A program made the translations under genes and the position numbers. 64,000 bases of DNA from Calliopsis andreniformis (taxonomy: Eukaryota > Arthropoda > Insecta > Hymenoptera > Andrenidae). This document shows positions 14,201 to 25,036 of this stretch, piece by piece; within the stretch, counting starts at the first letter, position 1; each line of letters starts with the position of its first letter. Below the pieces are notes generated by a model, which made no database searches, had not been told where the DNA came from, and saw only the letters and a list, made by a program, of their open reading frames with translations. The stretch spans positions 5,456,001-5,520,000 of the forward strand of contig NC_135073.1 in the NCBI RefSeq assembly GCF_051401765.1, in the 5' to 3' direction.

Positions 14201-17200
14201 CCCTTTAAAAGAACTGACACAGCAACAGGTTCTCAATTTTCATCTAATTGAACAGAGTATCATCTAATGTAAAAATTTGTTGATTTTAAGTAAACTTCAA
14301 TTGATGTATATTTCATATTGCAATAATTACGTCATTAGGTACGTAACTATTAGGACCGTTAGGACATAACCATTCTCTTCATTTTTCTTAAGAATGAATA
14401 AGTGCTTAGATATTATCGTTTTCAGAAATACACATGTAGCTCTGGAAAGACTGCAGCATCTAAGGAAATGTCAATCTATCGTAACATTAAGCGTGGATAG
14501 TTTATTTATTTATTCAATTGTTTTAACGTATGCAGTCGGTTCATTACAGAATTATAATACTGTAACTTAGCCTAAGAGGTTGTTAAATGGTCAAACAGCT
14601 ATGACATAGAAAATCAGTTCCACTAGATAACATTACCACATTTAGTGACTAAACTATGTTAAGATCCCCTATTTCCTGCTCTGTAATCCCTCTTCCCGTG
14701 TCGTCATTTATTTTCTTCTATTCCTTCCTTCTTTCGATCAATTGCAATCGATTTCTTCCAAGTTAGCGAACGTCTTCAAAAGAACACCATAAATCCAGAC
14801 AGAAAGATTCCGTAACCAGAGGGACGAACCACGTCGGTCCGCGGCACCGAGTCGTACATTATGATTTAATGCTAACACTGTGGTAATGTCGTCAGAGAGA
14901 CTTCTCTGCGTATAAATAATTCGCGTGTCCGGACGCCCAACCCCCGTAGGATCTCCCGAGTCAGGATGGACAAGGGTGGAGAAAAGCGAAAAAGAGGTCG
15001 TCGGCGTGTGGCGGGAAGGGAGGGGGTAGGATTTTAATGCGGTATCTCTGGGGGCGACGAGGATTACCAAGGCTAAAAAGGAAGTTTTTAATAATTTTTC
15101 ATTTTCTCTATATTTATTATCGCGCGCTTCCTAACCAGAGGGGGGTCGTTGGAGACAATGGAGGGTCGTGCATGCTGGGCCCGTCGTACACGGCTTTGTA
15201 GGAGGCAGCATGGGGCGAGTTTACGATTGTCAGTTGTCATTCTACTGTTTTCAATCCTTTCTTTCTCTATCTTTTCGTATCAATAGGCTTGATTTTCTTT
15301 TAAATTTTTATGCGACAATTCGCCAACTGAACGACACTTAAACTGTAGGAAGTACACATAAGTCTACTGATGGGATACTACTTTCAGATCAACTCTGTCT
15401 TAAAATGTTAGATCGTACCATGTGAAATTGATGCTTTTGTGGGTCAGAATGGAAACTGGATATTTAACTGAGAATGTTTATTTAAACAAAATATACACTC
15501 TTAGTGTTAACCATTTTTTCCAATAGAATATTAATTGATTTATCCCGTTTTTACGGACATTCTTATCTCTAGGTTCAATAAGTCCTTGAACGTACTATTT
15601 TAATAAACTACTGCTTGTCGAATATGGAAGACATTTTTCTTTAAGCCTAATTTTAAATGATAGAAAATGTGATAGTTGATTCAAGAAAGACTAAATACTT
15701 GTGGTGGATATAATAAAAATGTCATAATTTTGTTAGTTAAATCAAAGAAAAGAAAAGCTACTTTGTTAAATATACAAATCTAAATCAACTTTCGATGCAT
15801 AATTTTCAGTAACATTGCTGTTATTATTGTTTAAATGACTGACACCCAGACCATCATGTAGTTACCAAAACCTTCTCTAGTACAGGTTATCAGTTATTAT
15901 TTACCAATATTTATATTATTTGCTTCTATTATTAGTTATTAAAGAATAAAATTATAAGAAAAGGTATACAATAAAGATCTTTATGCGTTGTAGTCATTTC
16001 TAACCATTCAGATGTCTTCATATCAAATACAACGCACAATGGCAAGTTTAGTACTTCTCTGCAGACATGTGATAATACATATCCTCACGAAGAGGAAGAG
16101 TAATACTAGAGTGGGGAAAAGCAAAAGTAGAGAAGCAAACAAAACCGTGAAGGAAATAAAGTAAACGAAAGACAAAGCAAGAAAAGGAACAAATAGAGGA
16201 AAACTAGAACAAGATGAAAAACTGAAGGAAGAACTGGGTAACAAGAGAAGGAGAAGATAAACACAAGCACAAAAAGTGGTACAGCTCTGGAACAAGATCA
16301 AACATCGCTCATTTTTATTAGTTTTAATGCTGAGTCCAACTCTGAACCGAGCCCCTTCGCTAAAAAAGACAATGCTGTTACATTCTCAGAGGTTGCCTCA
16401 AAATCAGAGTAAATTTCTCTTCAGAAAACCATATTTAAAACAGAGCCTTCTTTTAATTTATGAAATACATCTTTTATTATCTCTGTTATCGCGGAGGCTG
16501 CAAAGGAAATTACGTTTCTCAATCAAGGGTATCAAGAAAGAGAGTCTGCCGGATGTTTCGTTAAGGTGAGCGACGGGGCGCGAAGGAAATTTCAGCGAAG
16601 TACGCGGCGAAGGAAGAAACGACAGAGGGTTCGAGGGTGGCGAGGGTGAAATTTGTCTGTGCTAATTTGTCGCAGAGATCGCGGAATTGAAGCGAGCGCG
16701 GTGTCTGTTCTATTGGCCCGAAGCATTCTGTTGCACGCCTTTCTTACGGCCACTCCTGCGAGCAATCTCCTCCATCCTTACGAGCCCCAGCATTCTATCG
16801 TATTTTCTACGAGTTCCATTTCGAATTAGGAACGACTCTTTGTCGATAAGAAAGAGAAACAGGACCGTAGGACAGAGAGAAAATTGGCAAATTAAAGTGA
16901 GCGTCTGCTAATTAATTGATGACAAGTGACTCTTATCACTATATGCATTGTGCTGAATTTTTTAAGGAACTTCGAAACCTCTGTTAATTGAAGCATAATA
17001 TTAGTAATAACCTTTCTTTTATATCGTGAATTTTTGATAAGTACACGAATTTTACGAAATTCCTGCCTGGGATAATTCATATTACTGAGAACATAATATT
17101 TTCTTAGCAGCGCCTCCTCACACCAGAATCTCCCCTCTAATATCATTAGCATGGCATGTATCCTTTGTTCATCGGCTTGATCGATCAAGCCAAGCTTGTA

Positions 17201-17403
17201 AACGGCCTCTAGGTTGCCAGTAATTAAGCGCGAAAGAATCGCTCGAATCTCCGCCTCCCCTTTAATCCAATAAAACCCACCCCATCGACGTATTAATCAG
17301 CAACACCGGGCCATGGTATTTCATAAGTCTCGAAATATCGAGGCAAAGGAGGCGGCACGAAAACATCAATGTCAATAATAATTCATTGATTACTTAATTC
17401 ATA
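11277..17403. other. Non-coding; islands at ~11280-11700, 12100-12660, 13560-14050, 14640-15250, 16480-16900
   Basis: The 11430-11640 part continues the pyrimidine-rich bias seen in the microsatellite. The 13870-13990 sequence holds GGTGATTAATTGGTAAATCC and CCAATCGGCG. The spacers 12700-13500 and 15290-16480 are AT-rich. No supported gene. Confidence 0.5.
12757..12770. repeat. (TAAG)n microsatellite
   Basis: A short run of TAAG/TAAGTAAGTAAGTA units in AT-rich intergenic sequence. Confidence 0.7.
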
Positions 17404-17417
17404 GTTACCATGGCGAC
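17404..17417. promoter_or_regulatory. Candidate RFX X-box
   Basis: GTTACCATGGCGAC fits the published X-box pattern RYYNYY-N(1-3)-RRNRAC with a two-base spacer. It is preceded by TAATTCATA and ATTGATTACTTAATTC, which carry homeodomain/PBC-type cores. Such sites bind RFX factors, typically in ciliated sensory neuron genes. No target gene is identified within several kb, so function is uncertain. Confidence 0.35.
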
Positions 17418-20400
17418 CGTCTCTCGCTTTTCCCTCGCCTTCAAGCCGTTCTGTTTTTCTCGCTTCGACGAAGGAGAGTTACGCGCTCCTTAAGCTCCTC
17501 TCACACAAAATACACTAACTCCAATTCCCAATCGGGTGATCGATCAAATTCACCCGTGGTAAACGAAAATTTCCCTCATTTACGATCCACATCGCATTTT
17601 TAGGACTGTTGTCTGGAGGGTCAACTACGAGTTTCAAAAGAACTCTTAAATTATCTTATAAATGCCTATAAATACTGTCTGTAAAAAATAGAGAAAAATG
17701 AATGCAAATTCATGTCTCCATTATGTTTCTTCCGAAAGTAAATATGTATTCCTCCCTCAGGAGAGTGAACTAATTCTTTCGTGAAGTGTTCTAGGGGACC
17801 GAACATCCACAGGCTGAGCATTCATAAGAGTCAAGGTTGACAGTCAGAAAGACTCAGTTAGCGGGGTAGGTCTTCTCGAAGCTAAAAATCGCTTGAGAAA
17901 AGGGTCAACCGTCTAGACGAGAAAATTGAGCACGTTGTGAGCGTCGCATTAGCCTTGCTTACGGGTACGCGAGCAGGCAAGGAGAAACACGAAATGAATA
18001 TTCAGAAGTTATTAGTCTGTAGTGAAATGTGACGGGGCTCACCCTTCTCGAAAACCGCCCTGGCCTCCGTGCGCCACATCGCCCACTCTTCCGTCTCATC
18101 TTCTGGCTCACTCCCGCCCCTCGCCTCGCCGCCTCCTCGCGCCCACATCGTATAGATTTTGCGATACATCCTGGCGGAAACACTTGCGAGCGAGCGAGAC
18201 ACGAGCCCTGCCTGCTACTACCAGTCGTCGAAGAAGGGGTTGAAGCCTCGATGAAACGGGGGAGGTTGAAATCGTGAGAGATGAGAAGCCAGGAGTGAGA
18301 GAAGGGGTCGGGTCTGACGGGGAGGCTGCGAAAGAACTTTATACATAAGCTAAGAAACGCCGTTGACGGTCATTGAGCACTGCACATACCTTGACTTTGA
18401 CAGTACGGTTGATGGACGGGTTTGCTGATTATGTGATACAGAGATGTCAGTTATTGATCATTTATTTTGGGTGGGTGCTATACCCTTGTGTGGGTAATTG
18501 GTTATCTGAGTACATTTCTTGTAAGAATTTTTAAATTATTGCGAAAATATTACAAATCATTTCAGATTCTCGCTTTTAGACACTGGAGTATAATCGGGAT
18601 GAACCATACAAACCTATGATAAATTACAGTAAGATGAATTATGAATAGTTACTTATTTTTTTATTAATCCTCAGTCACACTCCAACAGTCCTAGTAATTC
18701 TTCACCTAATATTTGAAATTTAATTCTCAAATTAGTGTAATGAAATTTTATATTATCTTATAAGTCTATTTTATGAGTCATCTAATCGCATTCAGTTGGT
18801 GGGTTGGAGAACAGTACAAGGCTAAACTTAACCATCTTCGAATACTCTCAAAATTATATCTGGACCCTAGAGCCAATGCCTGTTAAGTCACACAGAAAAC
18901 AAGTGGACTTAATACACTCTGGATCAGGTATGTAAAATGCTCAAAACTACACCTTGAGACTAGATATCTCAAAATTTGTTTTCTGGACCTCATACTGTTC
19001 TTCAACACACCGATTTCATAGGAATCTGTGTAGACACAGAAAGAGTTAAAAAATCATACGTCGAAATACTCGCTGTTGTTCTAAATTCTCAGAAATGAGA
19101 AGCGGCAAAAACAGATGTGAGCAGATAGAGATCAGAAACAGTGTAAACGCCTATACAAGCGGTGTTATCAAGGGAACGCGTCTTATCGCGGACGATATTC
19201 AAATGGCATCAATTTCTACGGAATTGCTCCGTATATCTGGCCGCAACCTGGATGCAAGCTTCTCCTTCAACTCCCTCCGCGAACGGGGAGGCGAACCGTA
19301 TTGGCAGATAGCTACGACATCGTTTTACAGCCCCTTATCTGGGTAAGTTATGGACATCTATTCGCAGTTCCTCTCTCCTTCGGAACCTCGTGTTATTCAC
19401 CAGTGTCATCGATTTCCATGGAAATCCCTCTTAACCTTCTTCATGGCACTGTGTAAACGTATCAGAGAAACACTTTCTGGTTCAAAGCTAGGCTCTGAAT
19501 TTACTTATTTGTTGCTATTTCATCATCTTTATTTATAACCTTTTGCCTAACTTTTGAGACTTCTAAAACACCTATGGATCTCGCTCTTGAAAGTTTCCCT
19601 TTTATTGGATGAAGATGATAGACTTGATTATCTTATGCTGAAAGTCAATTATTGTACAAGGGTAGTAGTATTTATTCGTAGTAATACATGCATAGTAAAT
19701 GTCTTTGGCATTTGAATTTTTGAAGTTCGAAGTTGTAAAATAGAAATTCTAAAACAGTCTAGTGAGCAATTTAATAAGTATAATAATGCATATGAAACTT
19801 ATCTTGTGCATTCCATTACGAAATGCTAAAATAATAATAGAAGAAAAAGTGCATATTTCAAATTAAAAGCATTCTATTGCCCTTTAAAACCACTTGCAGA
19901 TACTGCAGATACCTTAATAAATGCACGCATCCTTAGCCCCTCTTCTATTACAGTAATTACGATTCCACTATACCTATTTTAACATTTTAATTAAACACAA
20001 AAAGACTCAACAGCAGCTGTATCATGTGTTTTGTTTGGAGTTGTTTGTATCTACGTGCCAGCAGTATAAATAACAATTAACAAAACGATCAACCTTAGAA
20101 TTCCAACTACGAATAATTACAACGATACGAGAATGTAACAGTTGAAAACAGTGAAGAATAAACCGTCTACTCCCCGAAGAAAGCTACGAGGAATGTTAAA
20201 GGTCTGCCAGGATATTGTGACACCCAGTACATCGCAGCAATTCCCTTCATCTGCTTATATTACACATACAATATCTGGGTATCGAAGTCGGTTGATCCCG
20301 GCAGGTTCTCTCCCTTGGCAGCCGACCATACATCATACTTTCTTCTTTATTAAACTCATATTTTTCAAAAAGTCTCGCCCTCTCGCCTCTCCGCCGCAAC

Positions 20401-23400
20401 TCCGGAAATCAGCTCCGGGGGCAAGAGAGGGGAAGAGCGAAAAATTCATTTGACTCTCGAGGATAAGATGAATATGAAAATTGCCTGGCTGAAAATGATT
20501 TACATTCGAACACGTCACCCTGACGATATAACCATAGGCGGTCGTCTTCACCGGTGAATAATTTATTCCACGATGGAATTATAGAAAAATATTTCGTTAC
20601 CTCACGACGAAAAATCATCGCTCGGTCGTTGGGAGCTGTGAATTTTTAAATGCGCCTTGTCCGTGAACGCGTCCCGTCGAATTCGTCGCGAAAATGTAGA
20701 TCTCTCGGACGACTGGTGGCAGGAAACAAAATAAGGGAGTTCCTTTAATGAATCGCAAGGTGATTTGCCTCCTCTCTCACGTTCCCGAGAAGTTCGGCCA
20801 CTTTCGTTCGACGCGACCCTGGAGAGATTGGCCGTTCCGCGGGCATAAAGAAGAGAACCACCCCCTTCAGTTGGCGTTCCAGCCAACTCTCTAGCCATCC
20901 ACTCCGTCCGCCACCCCGTGACCCGAAACCGAGGTTGGTTATAAAGCATTCTTCCAGTTTATTAGACGGAGACTCACGGGCTTCTTTTTATATTAAGCAT
21001 GTGCATTATTAATGCGCCGGTATAACCGTAAAATGCTGATGAAAAAAAGTTGCCGAGTCCCGTGGGCGTTTCTTGTTGGAAGGCTGAAAAGGGGCTTGCC
21101 GCGAGATTGCCGTTTGACCAACTATTCCTTCGACAGTTTTGCTTGATGGCGCCTTCAACGAGATTTTCAGGAGCCAATTTGTTTCTTTGTATTTGCTGGC
21201 ATTTAGTGCCGCTTTGGTTACTCACTGTTCAGCGGTGGATGCATTAAATTAATAAGAATTAGGACGTTCGCTGCCACTGTCACGCCCTGCAATAATTTGG
21301 AATCGCGTTTTAATTCTTACTAAGTTTTTAATGCACAGCAAAAGTATTTTTGCTACAAAATTAATATTTTGAAACAATGTATAAGTGAATACAATCACTT
21401 AGTTTTATTTAAATTATGTGTTCAACAAAGTTCTGTTTTCCTAAATTTAGAAAATGGTAACAAACATTTGTCAGTAGTATATAAATATGTGACTGATTGA
21501 TTTCTACTTCCATACGTACAACATATACTTACTACATATGTGATGGTAATAATTAATAAAGTTAAATTTAGTATCTAAAAATCAAATGATTATGAAGTGT
21601 AGTAGAAGAGAAATTGAACGAGAAATACCTTATAGTACCTTCCTGTCTTCGTATAATTACAACTTATTAATTCAAACCTATTCAAAAAATATGATAATTC
21701 AGTTAATCTTATTGACTTTGAATTATCATTATTTAATACCCTTAAAAAGGAGTGGCTAAGGGGAGGGACTGGAACTAATAAAATTTTAAACTCACCTGAC
21801 GAATTCGTCACTTGTGACGACGAATTTTTCCAAGTTATTCCCGATATTTTAACCGAATAATCAAGCAAATGGGCGCGTTCACCCTTCCCATTGAGCTTGC
21901 ATTGAATATTTCATTCGAAAGATCTGTATTTTTCTTCGGGTGATTGTCATTCGAAGAGGTCCGAGCACCGACAGAGTGTGCTCCGACGGAACGAAATCAA
22001 TTATTCATCCGAATTGGTCGGGAAAAAGTCCTAATTATCCGGGGCAAATACAAGCTTAATACGCGGGAGAGGGAAGTGTACCGCTCCCCTCCTCCACACC
22101 CCCCAACCCCATTCGACTCGCAGCGAGGTCTTCGAGCTCTCCTTCTTACCGTGAATAACCATTTGTATTTCCAATTAGCTTTGCTAATAAGAAAGACGGA
22201 GGAGGCATTGCCGTAGTTAAAAAAAATGTATAACCTCATCCAGCCACTGGGGAAATAAAGAAAAGCGCCGCTCCGCTATGACAATACACCCAAGCGGGGG
22301 TTATATCCCGGATCTGAACTACAATTAAAAATCCTCGCTTCACCCTCGCTTAACCCTGCCTCCTCCTTATGCTGTATTAACGACCGGGAGGGACAGGGAG
22401 GGGACACGAAACATCCTACCAAATATCCAGCCTTTTTCTGCCAATTTTATGCTTGACCCTATCTCTGCTCCCTCCTCCTTCGCCCCCTATCTGCTTGCTC
22501 TTCCTGCTATGTCTTCGTCCCTCACTTGACAACTTGTTTCTTTATTCCTTGCGACGCGACGGTCTCTCGAAGTATGTTAATGTATTATGGGGTATTTAGA
22601 CCAAATGAGCAAGAACATAGAACAAGAGCAAGAATAGTCATTCATGTTCATTTATTATATTGTAAAGGATCATCGAGCAGTCTGTTCGTAAATTCTCGCA
22701 GTGAACGCGAGAGAATGTTCGTCGACATTAAAATGAACATCTAGAATGATCGATAAAATGTAAGTACTCTTCATGAAACTGCTCGTTCACTCCCTCACTT
22801 ACTTCTCCTGCATCGAACGAGCATTGGACATAACTTTGAATTCTTTTATTTATTGAAAAAAGTTATTAGGTATCTGTTTTAAACGGTTATATATTCTTGG
22901 TAGAAACTTTGATAAGTAATTTATAACTTTTCCATGTTTTTGAAAGTTTAGAATAGCAAAAATATTATTTTTGAATGTAAACGATTCCATTTGCCCGCGA
23001 GGAGTTAATGTGTCATTGATTGCTATATAAGAATAAGATATGAAATGTATGAATTTGAATAGAAAATTGTATGAAATTGAATAGAAAACACTTGGTGTTA
23101 ATAAAGCAGTTAGATCTGATTCACATTATGACTTTGTTATATGAGACATACAGAGATTTAATCCTTAAGAAGGAATCAAGAGGTTACATTCTCAACAAAA
23201 AGTCTGGCAGATATTACATGTGTACGTACACATTATGATAATAACTACCTACTATGTACAATGCAATATACTTAAAAATTTCATAAAACCAACAAACTAC
23301 ATATTTTATGCGTGAATCAAGCAAAAATGTAATAAATTATATTGAATATTTTTAACGAGGAAGTGTAAATTTATACAATATGTAAATAAAAATTTGTTAA

Positions 23401-23799
23401 AGTTAATTTTCTAAAGTCATTAACAAACCGTCTAGCTATTCGACCATTCCCTACCTAATCGTTAAGGAAAAAGCTTCCGCTGGAGGCTACAATTAGCCAC
23501 ACCATGCAGTGCCTGATAGATTTGCTCTGATAGAGAAGGATAATATTAGTAGTAATACTGAAGGAATACTAGCGCATCCAGTTTCTTCTATGTTCTATCG
23601 AATGATATAGAGTGCGACAAGTAGTGAACAGAAATATGGACAAGCCTCAGGTTCTACTGGCAATCAGTACCGTGTCGACGGACACATCGGTGTTTGCAAA
23701 CTTGGATTTCCGCGCGGCGACTCCGCCAGCCGCCCTTTGTTCTGGCAACCGTCAAAGTCGCTTCGAGGTCGGCCAAACAGTGTTTCTTCTCAGTTACGA
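17418..23799. other. Non-coding; islands at ~17420-18350, 19080-19460, 20140-21330, 21880-22760 and 23460-23800
   Basis: A possible short minus-strand exon at 18043-18170 is discussed in the findings. The 20990-21290 sequence (GTGCATTATTAATGCG and onward) is non-repetitive with balanced composition and reads like a conserved element. 22850-23450 is AT-rich and empty. Confidence 0.5.
21797..21818. repeat. Overlapping palindromes
   Basis: TGACGAATTCGTCA (21797-21810) is a perfect 14-base palindrome. It overlaps a second inverted repeat, GTCAC-TT-GTGAC (21807-21818). Palindromes this long are dimeric-factor-like sites or small cruciform seeds; no factor can be named. Confidence 0.5.
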
Positions 23800-23974
23800 C
23801 TAACGCACTGTCAAATATGTCCGTACCCCGATGCCTGTAACGTCGATAACGCGCTTGATTTGTGGTTTATAGTATATTACTGTATTTTAAAACTGTCGTA
23901 GTGTTGATTTACTTGAATAGACGAGGATCCTTCATCTACTGGTTCCTGTACACGATTCTTGTGCAATTTTAACC
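23800..23974 (+). promoter_or_regulatory. Candidate promoter / non-coding leader exon of the zinc-finger gene
   Basis: A CpG-containing stretch ends in a consensus donor, ACC|GTAAGT at 23975-23980. A matching acceptor, ATATTTTAG, ends at 24723, 46 bases before the start codon. This predicts a 5' UTR intron of 749 bases (23975-24723). A TATA-like TTTATAGTAT lies near 23867. The transcription start is not defined and the whole model is inference from splice-site matches. Confidence 0.3.
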
Positions 23975-24723
23975 GTAAGTTCGATATTGTTTATGTTTAT
24001 ATAAATACGGTATATGTTTGTGTATTTTAAAGTTCTGATCGGTAATAGATAAGAAATGAAATAACAGATTGTGGTATTGGATAATAATGATTATTCTTTG
24101 CTATCTAAATTAATTACATATATTTATTTTCCTTCAGTTTTAGTGTTTCATTTGTCTTTTAAAATTAGTCTATAATTGTCTCCTAATCGTCTGCAGAAGT
24201 GTAGTTAATTAACACTAGCTTATGCATTCAATACAGAAGTTTTTGAATTATTTATTTATCTTTTGGTATGTATATCAGTCAGTAAGCTAAACGTGTTGTC
24301 CATTCGAATTTTAAAGTTCCTATTCAATTGTAAATATTATTCAAACAATGAGATCCATGTTTAATTAGAAGCATAACAGTTATATTCTTTATAATTTCAG
24401 TATCTTACTTCTTTAGTATTTTATCAACAGTAAATTGCGGAATGTAGATTTTTATTTATGTATCTAGAAAACTTAGACACAAAGTAATTTTTTACTACAA
24501 TATTCTGCATTCTAAATAAAAAATCCACATTCTTCATACTCTGTCATCGATTAAAGCTAAATAGAAATACAGTTGCACATGTTATGTATTTCTCTCTATA
24601 AAGAATTATACTGATGAAAAATTTAAAAAGTAGTGTTCTGTAAAATATAAAAAATAATGTGTAAGTTATATATTTGAAAATGTTGTACATGACCAAATCA
24701 ATAGCAATATTATAATATTTTAG

Positions 24724-24769
24724 CACATGCAAGTGTCGTTCATTTCACACTGCGTTCTAATAAACAAGA
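24724..24769 (+). other. Candidate 5' UTR segment before the zinc-finger start codon
   Basis: These 46 bases lie between a plausible acceptor (TTTTAG, ending 24723) and the ATG. The segment holds an in-frame TAA at 24761-24763, so translation cannot extend upstream in this frame. Confidence 0.35.
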
Positions 24770-25036
24770 ATGAGAGTGAAAACAGTGCCAAGACATCGAA
24801 TAGTTCAGAACAGCGAGAACGTCAAATCAGTACCGGAAGCAACCACTGAAGACTTTGAGAAATCGTCAAATAAAGATAATAAAAAGGCATCAGAGAATAT
24901 GGAAAATACGTTCGACAATATAAACGATTGCAATTGGGAAGCGAAACGACCAGCTGATGCTGATTTAAACAAGGAGAAAAAAAAGGAATCATTGAATTTT
25001 TCGACAGAAGCGTTAGACATGACTATTAAACGCAAG
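24770..25036 (+). CDS. Zinc-finger gene, coding exon 1 (residues 1-89)
   Basis: This exon encodes a Lys/Glu/Asp/Asn-rich, presumably disordered N-terminal segment beginning MRVKTVPRHRIVQ, with a basic stretch NKEKKKE near its end. The exon closes AAG|GTATGT, a strong donor. Reading through the donor hits a stop after only eight codons, which supports splicing there. No known domain is visible. Confidence 0.8.
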
